Assembly: GCA_023525975.1 (NCBI GenBank)
Contig: CM042022.1
Coordinates: 65,058,001 to 65,122,000 of the forward strand
DNA: 64,000 nt
Reading direction: 5' to 3'
From: Smallanthus sonchifolius
Lineage: Eukaryota; Streptophyta; Magnoliopsida; Asterales; Asteraceae
Position 1 is the stretch's first letter. The number at the start of each line of letters is the position of its first letter. Below, one piece after another: positions 34,199-46,816 of this stretch. A model generated the notes under the pieces. That model made no database searches. It worked only from the letters and a program-made list of their open reading frames with translations, and was not told the origin of the DNA. Position numbers and translations under genes: made by a program.

Positions 34199-34812
34199 TT
34201 TATGCTCTTGATTTCTGATTATTTTCAGGTTGTTTGATCGATTTTAGGTGATTTTTGTTGGAATTTGAAGGTTTTTCGGTTTCACTATTTTGGCACTGTT
34301 TCATCGATTTCGGCATTCTTTCTTCGAGTGTCTCAGATTTGAAGATTGATTCGTGTTCATAAATTTATTTGGAAGCTTTTCGCTAGATCAGATTGCGATT
34401 TTATTATATTTGATATTTGAAGCTTTTCATCAATGGAGTCCGTTGAAGCTTGAAGAAGGAGGTATCAAAAGTACCTAGGGACAGAATCTGTATTTTTTTG
34501 GTCATCGAAACTTTTTGTCTGTACTTGTTGTCTGGTAATAGGTATCATCGAAACTAGCTTTCTATCTTGTTCTTATCGAAACTAACTTGTGCAGCTTGGT
34601 TACCCGAAAGTAGTTTCAATCGGAACTAGTAGTTTCTGCTGTGTCTGCTGGATTTTCTGTCAAGTGTTCTTCATCGAAACTAGGAGTTTCGGGATCTATT
34701 TGTCTATCGAAACTAGTATTTTCGGTCAGCTTTTTCTCAATCTAAACTAGTTGTTTCAATCAATTTTTCTCAACCAAAACTAGCTACTGTATGGGTTTAT
34801 TTTCTAAAGTTA
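34199..34812 (+). other. untranslated leader of B2 with family-B motifs
   Basis: Non-coding. Family-B half-sites and dyads (for example CGAAACTAGGAGTTTCGGG near 34676-34694) occur repeatedly at about 34545-34790. Before that, 34199-34540 shows no signal I recognise. Confidence 0.7.
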
Positions 34813-37382
34813 TGGCATCTTCAAGCAACAATGAATATGCTGGAGGAAACAAACCACCTATCTTGGTGCCTACTAGAGACTTTGATGATTGGACCAAGAA
34901 AATAAAAACTTTCTTTCAGTTTCATGACCACTCTTTTGCAGTCAATCACTGATGGTCCACATAAGCCAATAACTATCATTGCCGATGTTCAACGTCCCAA
35001 GCTTGTGTCTGATGATGATGAGAAGGATATTGCTCTAATTTCCCATGACAACAAAACTTATGGATCTATTGCTATGGCTCTTCCTATGGATGTGTTCAAC
35101 ATATTTGCTGAGTATACTACTGCTAAAGATCTTTGGGTTGATATATGTACAAGGTATGAGGGAAGTGCTGAGGTTAGAGAAAGCAAGAGGGATGTGATCA
35201 AGAAGCAATATGAGATGTTTAGTAGTGTCCCAGGAGAACCCATGTCTGAGTTGATCAACCATTTCTCAAGCATTGTCTCTAAGTTAAAGGTTTTGGGAAC
35301 CGAGTATCCCACTGTTGAGTTAAAAAAGAAGCTGCTTGATTCACTGCCCGAGGAATGGAATATGTACAGAATTATGATCAAGAAAACTGAGTAGCTAAGT
35401 GATTTGTCACAACAAGAACTCTACGACATTCTGGAGTCTTATGAGTTGGAGATAAAAAGGGTGCAGTCACTCCAACTAATCAGTCAGGAGACACTGCTCT
35501 TCTTGCTGGTCAAGGTTCTTCCACTTCATCCAACAAAACTACAATGGCATACTTTCACACTGATGTCCCACTTTCAATTTCTGGAGTTCAGCCTACTACC
35601 TCATCCACCTCTCAAAAGCAACCACTATGATCCCCGACGAGTATCTGCATATCATGACTGCTTTCATGTTATTCTATGATGCCCTGATTTCTGGAAACCT
35701 GACACCGGTCAGTTTTCAACATGATGAGTTGGAGCAGATCAACCCGGATGATTTGGAGAAGATGGACATTGATTAGTGTATGGCTATGCTGACTCTGAGG
35801 GCTAAGAGATTTATTAAGAGGACTCGGATGGATAGATTCAAGCAAGGGAAGACTCTAGGGTTTGACATCAAAAAGGTGAGATGTTACAACTGTGACCAGC
35901 TGGGTCATTTTGTAAGGAATTGCAAAGAGCCATCATCAAAGGAGCAACATGAGAAGAAGAACTCATCTAGAAAGCAAGATGTCGTCTCTCCTAAATCCAC
36001 TACACCTTCCAGCTCAACAACTCTGTTTTGTCAAGTTGATGGACACTATCGTTGGGGAGAACAAGAAGGGGATGCATTTGACAAGGCACTGATGGCAGAC
36101 ATTGAAGAGACGAAGAAATGTGTCATGATTGAACCCCCTGAGGATCTCACCGATGTACCAGCTGATGTATTGTCTAGACTTTGGAATGCTAAATCTTTTT
36201 TAAATGAACTTCAGAAATATAGATTCAATAACCAAGCCTTGGTCGATGAACGAGATCACATAAAGGTGATATATGATTCTGTGGCTAAAAAAGAGAGATT
36301 TTACTTAAAGAAAATACATGATATTTCTGGAGAAAACTGATCTTTGATTGTACAACTTACTACACAAAAGAATAACAATCATCTTTTAACTGAAAGACTT
36401 CAAAAGGCTGAAAAGGAAAATTTTCAAGTTGAACACATGGGTATGGATCAGAAAATTTTATTCGGGATCATTGATAACCAAATTCATAAAAAGGTCACAA
36501 AAGGCATTAGGTATAACTCACACCCACCACCGGATTCCAAATCGGGTAGATTCGTTGATATGCCAGCTCCTCATGTTCCCACACCTTATGTTTGCAAGTT
36601 ATCTACTGATGATTATATTAAAACTTCAGATTCTGGCAGTTTTGCTTCCTAGGCAGAATTATGTAGGTTCCGAATATGATTGTGATGAGAGTTCTAATGA
36701 AGGAAATGTTTTAAATGAACTTGAGTCGGATGAATGTAATAATATGTCCGTGTCAAAACCATATATTTGTGAACATGTTGAAAATTTGTATTTTGGTCCT
36801 ATGCCTTTTGAGCTTGAAAGTTTGTGAAATGACATTTCTAAATTTAAGAACGCTTTACCTTTTGTTCCTAAATCTGTTAATGCTATGAGTTGTATTGCAA
36901 ATTTTAAAAGTGCAAGAGTTGTTATGACTGACATTTCACAAGAAATAATGAGCAATTTGGAATTTTTCAGATTAAAGGAAGATCAAAGTCTTCAAGAAAG
37001 AAATGTTGAAGAACGAGTTGCCTCTAGTTCTGATGCCTCAACATCACAATCATCTTCATCATCTTGTGATGACAATTATCAGGCTAAAGCCAACATGTGA
37101 TAAAGTTTGTTTTAGTTATGGAGAATCCAATCATGTTTTCAAGACATGTAAATTGTCCACATATTGTTTCAAATGTTTTCTCTAAATCACAACATAGTAG
37201 AAATCTGCAACATAAAAGGATTAAAAATGGTAAAAATTGTTCGCAAAGGATTTGGAAAATTTAGAATAGTGATCTTTTTTATAATACATTAAAAGAGGAT
37301 TCTGACTATGATCTTCGAGAAGCATCCTGCAAAATTAAGAAGTTCTAAGTTAGCAATGGCTTGGGTACCAATGTATAAATGA
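34813..37382 (+). pseudogene. gag of B2, heavily broken
   Basis: It starts at ATG 34813 and ends AWVPMYK TGA at 37380-37382. A 2-nt deletion near 34925 shifts frame, and stops near 35392, 35776, 36338, 36650 and 36825 break the rest. The capsid region (34960-35390) and first zinc knuckle CYNCDQLGHFVRNC (about 35882-35925) are well preserved. The second knuckle (near 37110-37150) has lost its second cysteine to tyrosine. It is more decayed than B1 gag overall but keeps the cysteine that B1 lost. Confidence 0.88.
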
Positions 37383-37390
37383 TTCATTTT

Positions 37391-39163
37391 GTGTATGGGC
37401 AATCGAGGAGGACTGGAGACAATATCTAGAATGTTGATAGTGATTGCTGAAGATATATGACTTGTCATTTTTCTTTATTGCAAAATTATCATCCAATAGA
37501 TGGAGATTTTGTCGCCTTTGCAGGCAATCCAATAGGAGGAAAGATTGAAGGACAAGGAACTGTGTCCAGCGGTGTAAATAGTTTGGAAAATGTAAACTTT
37601 GTCCCACAGCTGAAGTTTAATCTGATGAGTGTGTCCCAGATTTGTGATAAAGACTTTTGTGCCCTCTTCAACTCCAGAGAATGTTTGATTCTAAAGCATG
37701 GAGTGGTTATTCCTGATGACCTAATCCTCATGCGTGCCCCTCGATGATTCAATACATACAGTCTGGATATGAATAACCCATCCGGAATCGAATTCTGCTT
37801 TCTTTCAAAAGCTTCAGAAGATGAGTCCTTTCTTTGGCACAGAAGATTAGGACACGTGAATTTCAAGACTATGAACCGGCTTGTTAGAGGAAACCTTGTC
37901 ACCGGTTTACCTCTAAAAGACTTCTCACCCATGGAACATTATCTCTCTTCTTCAAATGGAAAACAATACAAATCTTCTCACAAACCCAAAACCACTAATT
38001 CCATTGACTCTCCCCTTCAATTGCTTCATATGGATCTCTTCTGTCCGGTAAGTGTCATGAGTCATGGAAGGAAATCCTACTGCTTGGTGGTAACCGATGA
38101 CCTCTCTCGATTTACTTGCGTATTCTTCATGGCAAAGAAAGATGAGATGCTAGAGACTCTGAAGATTCTTCTACTACAAATCGAGAATCTGTTCAATCTA
38201 AGTGTAAAGACTATTCATAGTGATCATGGCACAGAGTTCAATAATGCTATTCTAGATTCTTTCTGTGAAAGTAAGGGTATCTCTTAGCAGTTCAGTGCAC
38301 CTCGTACTCCACAACAAAATGGTGTAGTTGAACGAAGAAACCGTACGTTGATAGAAGCAGCAAGGACTGTGATCGTTGATTCTAAGCTTCATGTCACATT
38401 TTGGGTCGAGACAGTTAATACCGCATGTTTTGTGCAAAACCGAGTTCTTATCACGAAAAACTACAACAAGACTCCATATGAGATTATGTACAAGCGCAAG
38501 CCTGTTATTGATTTCTTTAGAAAGTTTGGGTGTGTTTGCACAATGTTAAATAATTTGGATCAGTTGAACAAGTTCGAAGCCAAAGCTCATGAATGTTATT
38601 TTGTGGGTTACTCTTCAAATCAAAGAGCTTTTCGTGTTTACAACAAGAGACGAACGATCGTGCTGGAGTCTATTGATATCAACTTTCACGATAGCAATCA
38701 TACGGACACTGGAGACTGTCCTGAATGGCTTTTTGATGACAATTCTTTGTTTCAATCATTTAATCTTCCTAAATTCACTAACATATCTGTCTCAGCTAAT
38801 CCTCTTATGTCTGCGAATATCCTAGGTACCTCTACTGCTTCAAGCTCTTCTTCGTCAAGTCAACATATGGATGTTCCTCCTACAATAGCTAATGCTGAAT
38901 CCACTCAGGACACTTCGGACTCTTTGGCAATAAGTGAAACTGTTGAGGAAGAAACTCCTCCAATAGTGGATGTTGCTCCACGATCCTCTACTGAAGATTC
39001 TTTTGTGGAAGAACTTGTTTTTCCTGACAACAACATCACAAATTTGGAAGACAACTTTGAAGAGGATATTATTCCACAGCTACGGGTTCACAAAGATCAA
39101 CAGACAACATCATTGGTCCACTCAATGTGGGAGTCCGGACTCGTAGTGCCACCGAAGCAATGA
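37391..39163 (+). pseudogene. protease, integrase and linker of B2, broken
   Basis: The protease active site reads D-S-D in place of D-S-G (37436-37444), followed by a stop, so it is inactive. The integrase zinc region keeps its histidines but the two cysteines are replaced (YLSSSNGKQ). Core acids D in HMDLFCP, D in SDHGTEF and E in NGVVERRN are recognisable. Stops lie at 37745 and 38285. The frame 38348-39163 covers the integrase C-terminus and acidic linker. Confidence 0.88.
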
Positions 39164-40723
39164 ATGACGGTCTCCTCACTTGCTTTATATCTCATGTTGA
39201 ACCTAAGAATATCAAAGCTGCCCTGCTTGAGAACAGTTGGGTGGAGGCCATGCAGGAAGAATTGCAGCAGTTCAACAAGTTACATGTGTGGAATCAGGTG
39301 GACCTTCCAAAGAATAAAGTCCTAATCGGCACTCGTTAGGTCTTTCATAACAAGAAGGATGAAGAGGGAATCGTGGTTCGAAACAAAGCCCGCTTGGTGG
39401 TTCAGGGGTTTTATCAAGAAGAAGGGATTGCCTTTGAAGAAGCCTTTGCACTAGTGGCTCGCTTAGAAGCCATTAGAATGTTTCTCGCCTATGCAACCTA
39501 TATGGACATCACAGTTCATCAAATGGATGTCAAAAGCGCATTTCTGTATGGAAAGGTTCAAAAGGAAGTTTATGTCAAGCAGCCACCGGGTTTCATTGAT
39601 ACAAATTATCCTGACCGCGTTTACAAACTAGACAAGGCATTGTACGGTCTCCATCAAGCACCTCGTGCATGGTATGAGACGTTATCTAAGCATCTGCTTG
39701 ATAATGGTTTCACACGGGGGGCAATTGACCAAACTTCGTTTAAACGAAAGGATGGTGCGTATACCATTTTGGTGCAAATCTATGTTGACGATATCATTTT
39801 TGGATCCACAAGTCCTCGGTTGTGCAAGGAGTTCAAGGAAGTGATGCGTTCTAAGTTTGAAATGAGCTCTATGGGAGAAATGAAGTTCTTTCTTGGTTTG
39901 CATGTAGATCAGTCTGAGTCGGGAATTCTTATCCATCAAGAAAAATATGTCAAAGAAATCCTAACCAAGTTCAAAATGACCGAGTCTCATCCTTACAAGA
40001 CTCCCGTGGAAGTTTGACACTGTCTTCTCCTGATTTGGATGGTGAAAGCGTTGATCAGCACCTCTATCGCCCGATGATAGGATCTCTCATGTATCTCACT
40101 GCTAGCAGACCAAACATCATGTTCACAGTGTGCTTATGTGCACGCTTTCAGGCTAATCCTAAACTCTCTCATTTAATTTCTGTCAAACATATTTTAAGAT
40201 ATTTGAATTACAAGCCAAAACTTGGGCTTTGGTATCCCATAAATAACCTGTTTGATCTTTTGGCATATTCAGATTCTGACTACGAGGGATGCAACTTAGA
40301 CCGCAAATCCACCTATGGGGGTTGTCAGTTCCTTGGCAACCACCTTGTTTCCTGGCAATGTAAGAAACAGACGAATGTTTCCCAATCCACAGCCGAAGCC
40401 GAATACATTGCTGCAGCCCTTTGTTGTTCACAAGTGAGGTGGATTCACCATCAAATCCTTGATTATGGGATCACCTTCCATGAAACCCCCATCCTTTGTG
40501 ACAACACCGCCATTCCCCATATCACCAAAAGCCCCGTTCAGCATTCAAAAACCAAACATATTGAGATCAAACATCACTTCATCCGTGACTGTGTTGAAAA
40601 GAAACATATCAAATCGTTGAAGTCAAAACCGACAAGCAAACCGCCGACATCTTTACAAAAGCATTTGATTCTGCCAGATTTGAGAAATTGGTGGAGATGC
40701 TCAGCATGATCAACTTTCAGTAA
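39127..40723 (+). pseudogene. reverse transcriptase and RNase H of B2, nearly intact
   Basis: Reverse transcriptase is broken only by TAG at 39337 and shifts near 40014. It shows ARLVVQGFYQEEG, QMDVKSAFLYGKV, LDKALYGLHQAPRAWYE and YVDD at 39781-39792. RNase H follows (40014-40709) with SDYEG, AEAEY and CDNTA acids. A 1-nt deletion near 40612 moves the end into another frame, which closes at TAA 40721-40723 after SMINFQ. Confidence 0.9.
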
Positions 40724-41590
40724 CCCTTGTGCATATTGTCTTTTCTATTTAAACTTGTTAATCGGGAAGATTTCCAAAAAGATTTTATTTTTTCTGTATA
40801 GTTGTTTTCTTTATCAGTTTTTTCAAGCAAATCTTTTGGGGGAGAAATTGGAATTTAAAGATAGAAAGTAAAGAATTTCTTTGTATAGTCAGAAAGAAAA
40901 TAAAATATTTGCTTTGTTTATTGTTTGTTTAATAAAAACTCTTATCCTCATACTCACTGTAAGTATCATGTTTTGTTTCAGGAAAATCGGATCCGACGTT
41001 ATGAGAAATGATTGAGTCTAATCACACTTCTTGAACATGGAATAGACCATAAGCGATGGTGCTTACTAAGGTATAGCCGGTAGGCCAGACGGTTATAACT
41101 CTTTAGTAGTGTGAAAATTTAAATCTCAATCGTACACGTGTGTTTGAACCCATTTTTGAAACATCTAACCCATTTTAAGCTAAGAAAACTGATTCAATCA
41201 TATATAGGCTTACGTGTTGGATTATGATTCATGAGCCAGGTGACCCCATGCATCTTCGATGTATTATGGATAGTGAGACTGAAAGGTGATCTGTCTTTTG
41301 GGTACATTATCATTGTTGGAGAGTCTAAAAGGTAATCCGACCATCTGGTGAGTTTAGTACATCTTTAGGTTCCTTAGTTGGTGACACCCTGAGAGTGATT
41401 AGGGATCCGCTGGGTTGTCTAAAGCTGATATTCTTAGATACCCAGATCCATCATAGTTTCCATAACCGGTAGAAATTGAGCTTTGCGAGTAAGATTCCGA
41501 CCTAGGTAGTGTTCTTCCCATTCCTGGTATTTCCCTGAGTTCTGTGTCTGGATAGTTAGAATCGATCGTTAGTTCTGCATTCGTTAGAAT
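40724..41590 (+). other. 3' untranslated region of B2, no gene
   Basis: No credible coding region. A purine-rich TTTTGGGGGAGAAATTGG lies near 40836-40853 and resembles a copia polypurine tract, but no LTR follows. The stretch 41040-41100 (AAGGTATAGCCGGTAGGCCA) looks like ordinary copia 3' untranslated DNA. Where B2 stops and the Athila-like DNA starts cannot be fixed by eye. Confidence 0.5.
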
Positions 41591-41810
41591 AATCAGTAGT
41601 GTAGTAAACCCCCAACCAAATCATCTTTAGTCCGAGTCAGAGTTTAGATAGCTAAAGTAGTGTCTCTAGGGTTCGATAATCCGGTTTACCATTAAATTGT
41701 GCTACACTCGATAGGTACACTTGCCTGTCAGTGCGGTTTAGGTCACTGGTACTCCATTTATTACTTAGGAGTCTATATTAGATTTGTATTCATAGTTTTT
41801 ATAGACCGTA

Positions 41811-42681
41811 CGGGCGACATCACTAGCAACATTGAACCAAATCCAAAAGCAAATGTTAATGCTATCACTCTCAGAAATAGAAAGGTTTATCCAGAACCTC
41901 CATTACCAGAGGAAGAGGAAGTTCAAACACCATTAACGGAAATATTCACTCGAGTACCACTTCGTCCATCTATCATAGAATCAACCGCTCAAGAATCACT
42001 ACCAAAGGAAAATCCACAACCTACTCTAGTGAACACTCCTCCTAACATACCTACAAAAAGAACCTTCAAATCTCACATACCGTACCTAGGAAGGCTAGTG
42101 AAGCAAAGGACTGACGAAAAATATGAGAAATTCATCGAGCTTTTAAGCCAAATCCATGTCAACCTGCCTTTCCTGGATATAATACAACAAATGCCTAAGT
42201 ACGGACGATTTCTGAAGGATTTCCTCACTAACAAAAGAAACATGGAAGAAGCAGTTAAAAGAACTAATCAATTCGTCGCTCTCATCGAACGATGCCTTCC
42301 AAAGAAACTTTCATATCCCGGAAAGTTTTCTTTACCATGTTCTATCGGGCCACTACCGATAACTTTCGCACTCGCTGATCTGGAAGCAAGTGTCAACGAA
42401 ATGCCATATAATATGTTTAAAAGACTAAAGATTGGGAATCCTTAACCTTTCAATGCTACTATCAAACATGCAGATGGTACTGTCAAATCACCTATGGGAG
42501 TTATTGAAAATTTACCGCTAAAAGTCGGCAAGTTTGTCTTCCCTGCCGACTTCATGGTCTTAGAAATGGGGCCCGACTATTCTGTGCCTTTGATTTTGGG
42601 TTGCCCATTCTTAGCCACTGCTAGATCTATCATTAACATGAACAAAGGAATTATGACACTCGTGTTGGAAAACAATCGGTA
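41811..42681 (+). pseudogene. gag C-terminus and retropepsin of an Athila-like element
   Basis: The reading shows the Athila-type region YLGRLVKQRTDEKYEKF, then LPFLDIIQQMPKYGRFLKD, then the retropepsin domain with its catalytic D in DLEASVNEMP (42376-42405) and the flap-like PLILGCPFLATA region near 42590-42625. The usual DLGAS or DTGAS is changed to DLEAS, which should weaken or abolish protease activity. A stop at 42443-42445 (TAA) and another at 42680-42682 interrupt it. No reverse transcriptase follows. Confidence 0.82.
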
Positions 42682-42682
42682 A

Positions 42683-45221
42683 CTTACAATATCGGAGGAA
42701 ATGGCTAACGACCAACTGAAGAAAGCTAAGGAATTCAATAAAGGAATGAAACCGGACCTTGGCAAAGATCTTAACAACACTAACTGGATTGATAAATACT
42801 AGGACAAAATACCAATGTTAAAGGACTTGAATGAAGGAACAAGAGACACGGGGGAGGTCAATACCCCCCACCCGAAGAAAGACTGATGAAGCACGTACGG
42901 GTCTGGCTAGCGACCCTTAAATAAATGTGGCGCTTCCGGAAGGCAACCCGATGATCATGAATAAATTGAGAAGTTGGTGCATACGACATAAATCATGGAC
43001 CTCGGGTTTGGTTTTCCAAGTTTAAGTTTCTAATACTTCAGCCTTCAGGTATGCCTTTTCGATACTAGGACCTTAATAGTTTCACTACTACCTTTTACTT
43101 TCCCTTTTATGTTTTTCTTTATGTGTTAAGTAGCATAGCATCACCAAGTAGTTTCTTTATTTCTTTGAGGAGTTCCGCTCCACCTCTACAAGCTTGGACG
43201 CCGACAAACCACATCAAATTTGTTAGAGATTTGATTGAAGTTTTTGGCGTAACGTTGACAACATCAATAAGTTTTGGCCATAGGTTATACACCGAATTGA
43301 CCGGGGGAGTACCAGTTCTTTTCCCTTAAAACTTTATGCATTTAAATTCCTGTATAGCATTTCATTACATGCATTTGTACATTGAGTGCAATGCACAGTT
43401 TTAAGTGTGGGGTGAGGAATTAGAGATTCAGGACAAACTTGTTCCTCAAAGTAGTAAAATTAAACTCGTGATTGTCTTCCCATTTGACTAAAACTTTACC
43501 TTAACCTAAAACCACTTTTCTTGAAAAACCCTAAAAATTTTCAAAATTTCAAAACCCTAAAACCTAAATCTCTTTGAGTTCGCGCTTAATTAAACTAAAA
43601 AAGATATGGCAAGTAGAAATAAATGGATATTATGCATAACGAATCACTAAACCCTATTCCATCGTGAGAATAATCTGAGCCTTTTCATGAGCATTATTAT
43701 CATTATTTTTTGCATGCTCTTTCATTTGGTATATTGAGTGTTTTTCCTATCGAATCTTATGCATAATTAGAACTTGTGTAACTTATACATATCAAGACCA
43801 TGAAATAGTAGATGTATGAAAATTATTGAGGCAGCTAGGACTTTATTACCCTTATATATTATCCTTAAAACCAAAATCCCAAAAACAATATCCGCCTAGA
43901 TAGCCCTTTGAGCCTTAGCCTTTTCATTTCTACTACCCACATTTATCACCAAACCAGCTTTTCGTGAACATCGGTTATTGGCTAACTGTCTCCAAGATGG
44001 AGAATTATTAGACTATCTTATGTCGTTATTTCAAGATTACAGCCATTGAGGCAATTTGTAATGAATCTGTTCACTCAAGGGAATTGGAATACACATGAAG
44101 AAAGTGTATGCATTAGGAGGAAACAACCGAACGATCTACAAGGAAGATATGGAAAAATTATTTCAAGGAAATTGAGGAAAAGGATTTATTGAAGAATCAG
44201 TCTTGATGTTTATGTTTAAAAAAAGTTAATCTTTTACCGGTTAAACCTTAAAGAGTTGGACATGCATTCTTTCGATTTCAATTTACTTTCTTGTATTCAT
44301 TTCGCAAAGCCTGAATTATCGGCCGAACTCCGAGAGAAAGTTTTCAAAGCAATAAGTGATGTAAAGAAATGGTGGCATAAGCAAGAACAACTACCACCAT
44401 TCGGCGGCTTGTCGCCGCCAAAAGAAGAGCCAAAGGATATGGCAAATGTGTGAAATGTGGCAACTGGAGCCACGATAGAAAATGCAGCAAGAATAAAACT
44501 TATTCCCAACATGAGTATACACATCTGATCAAAATGGGTGCTATTAGGTTAAAATCCGAGGGGTCCATACAAAAAGGCAGTAATGTGTACTACGAAGTGA
44601 GGGAAGAGTTGAATATGATAAGAAGCATCGGTCTTGGCAATCTGACCATAAACGAGTCCTAATATTAGTTATACCCTCATTTTCGGAGTATTGTAGAGGG
44701 ATCCAATAGTATTTTCCATCTTAAGCCATGAAGCCGTAGCCGTGTGTTCCACGATTAGCTGCAGCCCTTAAAACCCTTTTCAAACCCTAAAACCCAAAGA
44801 GATTTTCATTTTCACCCATTTATTTTCTTTTTAGCCACATTACAACCCTTTTAAAGTCCTCTTGATTCATGCATACTACTTATTTAGTTGGTGGAGACTT
44901 GATATGCATACAAGCTTATGACCATCGCATAATTCGATTCGAACTTGAGTGTTCCACAACTTACATTATCCATTTATACATAACCCTAGAGTTGAGTGAA
45001 TATTGTGAGGAGTGATAGATTATGCATAATTAAAGTTCTAGTAGGCTTGTCATGGATTCCATCATCCTAAAATAGAAAAGCACAAAAATAGAATAAAGCG
45101 ACTCATGAGTTATCCCTGAGTTTTGATCTACTTGGAGCTCCCTTATCTTCTTTAAAGATTTTAGTTATAGGTCTAATCATGCATGAGTTTTCTTGAGCAC
45201 AAGCAAAGTTTAAGTGTGGGG
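42683..45221 (+). other. long non-coding 3' region of the Athila-like remnant
   Basis: About 2.5 kb without recognisable enzyme domains. AAACCCTAAAA stretches, a first TTTAAGTGTGGGG motif near 43400 and a second at 45211-45220 fit an Athila 3' untranslated region with an internal duplicate of the polypurine tract. One short open frame of unknown nature (44256-44662) is listed separately. The 43123-43329 frame is not convincing. Confidence 0.55.
44256..44662 (+). other. unrecognised coding-like segment in the Athila 3' region
   Basis: Two overlapping plus-strand frames (44256-44453 and 44450-44662) give protein-like composition. The first reads FAKPELSAELREKVFKAISD and ends in a Lys/Pro-rich tail. 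The second contains C-V-K-C-G-N-W-S-H-D-R-K-C, a CX2CX4HX3C zinc-knuckle spacing, near 44436-44480. I do not recognise the family. It may be a decayed extra ORF of the element, a captured host fragment, or chance. It is GC-richer than its surroundings. Confidence 0.3.
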
Positions 45222-46291
45222 TGTTATGATGTGCCATCATTTATACATGTTTTGCATGCATAATAATCCTCATATTATGGTACTACTTGAATAATAACCT
45301 TGCAATTGATACTTAAAACGTTAATATTTCGTAACTGTAGGTTATTCGGTGTCCTGAGATAAACTAAGCTAAAACCAATAAAAAACACCAAGAAATCAAG
45401 CCTTTCGAAAGATCATTCACGAGCTTTGACCCCCAAGAAGTCAACCAAGGTAAACGAAAGTCAAACCAACAGCTAAAAGACGAAGCAGGGAGCAGGAAGA
45501 GGGATGCACGACCGTGCATCCCATTGCACGGCAGTGCAAGGACCTCCTTGCTCCCCAAGGCTCTAGTATAATATCCTGTGTACCCTGTTGGATTCCCGAG
45601 GTGTTTTCACGCCCGTGCAAACCAATGCATGGTCGTGCTTTGCTCATTTTGAGGCCTATAAATAGATGGCTTGAGTTGTTCATTCCACACACCTCAAGAT
45701 ACATTACCAGAGCACAAGAGAGTCCATTTCTATAGTTTAGAGTAGAGAGTAGAGAGGCTCCTCCTCTTTGTCCGCAATAGGGGAGTCTACGAATCTCAGT
45801 GTTACGCTAGTTAATATAGCCATCCGTGGCTAACCACTTTGTATTGCTAGGGTGAAGATGAAGTTTGGTGTATGTTAATGTTTAACGTATTAATCTAGTG
45901 GTGTGTTTATGTCTTTAATTATTCGCTCTTAAAACCACCTTCTAGGTGGGCTTTTTATTATTTTCTAAACTTGTCTTTACACTTGTAAGTGTTCTTGATT
46001 TCAAAGCATAACACCGTAAAAACTTTTTAATCAAACTTCTCTTGAAACTTGTACGTCTTTATACAAGAAGATTTTGATAATCCAAGGATTGGTTAATACT
46101 AATAAGGTCGTACGTCTTTATACACACATGCTATGAGACCAAGAATTGGTGAACTCACGTTGGGAACATTACGTCTTTATACATGGTCCCATTGTTACAC
46201 CGCCTCCCGGTGAAAAAAGTCTAATCACTCTTTTAATAATAATAATTAAGCATTTAAGTTAGATGTCTTAAACCAACTTGGAGGTAGCATT
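45222..46291 (+). repeat. 3' LTR (5' part) of the Athila-like remnant
   Basis: The LTR starts TGTTATGATGTGCC immediately after the purine tract AAGTGTGGGG. U3 carries short dyads TGCACGACCGTGCA (45505-45518) and TTGCACGGCAGTGCAA (45524-45539), plus a pair of related half-sites at about 45609-45638. A TATA box CCTATAAATAG follows at 45655-45665. It is interrupted at about 46292 by family D; the rest would lie beyond base 64000. Confidence 0.75.
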
Positions 46292-46802
46292 TGTTGAAGC
46301 ACTTTCCGTGTGACAAACACTCTGGATAGAGTCTTAGTTTTGTACTTTCATTGTATGTATTTGTCTTTGTTTGTAAGTGTCTATATGTATTAGTTATCGA
46401 GTTGTATTTACTAATGCATGTTGATAGTTGCTGAAATCTCTAAGTGTTCTGCGCAGGAATTAGTTCCTGCGTACTTAGCAAATACGCAAGAATACCTTGC
46501 GTACTTGCTAAGTACGCATGAGCAATTTACCATGCGCACTTGCTAAGTGCGCAGAGATAAGGTCGTGTATAAATAGGATAGGTTGACAGTAGACAAGTAC
46601 GCAGGCAGATACTCAGACTTTGTATACTCAGTATTTCTCTCTGTAACCTTCAAGTGTTTATAATAGACGAAAGTTTAAAGTGATTCTCTTGTTGGTTTAC
46701 TTTGTGTTGTAAGACTCCCAACCTAGTCACAGGTATTTCGCACCAGGTCCGACTCAGGAACGCACTTGCATGTGACGATCCGCCACACACGATGGATCTA
46801 CA
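46292..46802 (+). repeat. 5' LTR of D with promoter
   Basis: It ends GATCTACA directly before the primer site; the TGTTGAAGC start is tentative. Three dyads lie at 46468-46488 (imperfect), 46498-46518 (GCGTACTTGCTAAGTACGC core) and 46533-46553. They are spaced about 30-35 bp and followed by the TATA box GTATAAATAG at 46567-46576. Confidence 0.8.
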
Positions 46803-46804
46803 AG

Positions 46805-46816
46805 TGGTATCAGAGC
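46805..46816 (+). other. primer binding site of D
   Basis: Perfect TGGTATCAGAGC two bases after the LTR end. Confidence 0.93.

Larger units (their letters stand above)
33638..41590 (+). mobile_element. B2: Ty1/copia element of family B without a 3' LTR
   Basis: The 5' LTR, primer site, leader, gag, protease, integrase, reverse transcriptase, RNase H and about 0.9 kb of 3' untranslated sequence are present. No 3' LTR is found; the sequence passes into Athila-like DNA near 41590 (boundary approximate). It is the inverted counterpart of B1. The LTR begins TA instead of TG. Confidence 0.85.
41591..46291 (+). mobile_element. Athila-like Ty3/gypsy remnant lacking pol enzymes
   Basis: A gag-protease fragment is followed by about 2.5 kb of non-coding 3' DNA and a partial LTR cut by family D at about 46292. 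Reverse transcriptase, RNase H and integrase are absent, so it is an internal-deletion derivative. The stretch 41640-41720 (GGTTCGATAATCCGG and following) resembles a Gypsy U5/leader remnant. The AAGTGTGGGG purine motif appears twice (about 43402 and 45211), as often seen in Athila 3' regions. Confidence 0.7.

Noticed and set aside
45441..45735. Several overlapping short open frames in the Athila LTR
   Set aside because: They cover U3 dyads and the TATA region on both strands; no domain, no consistent frame.
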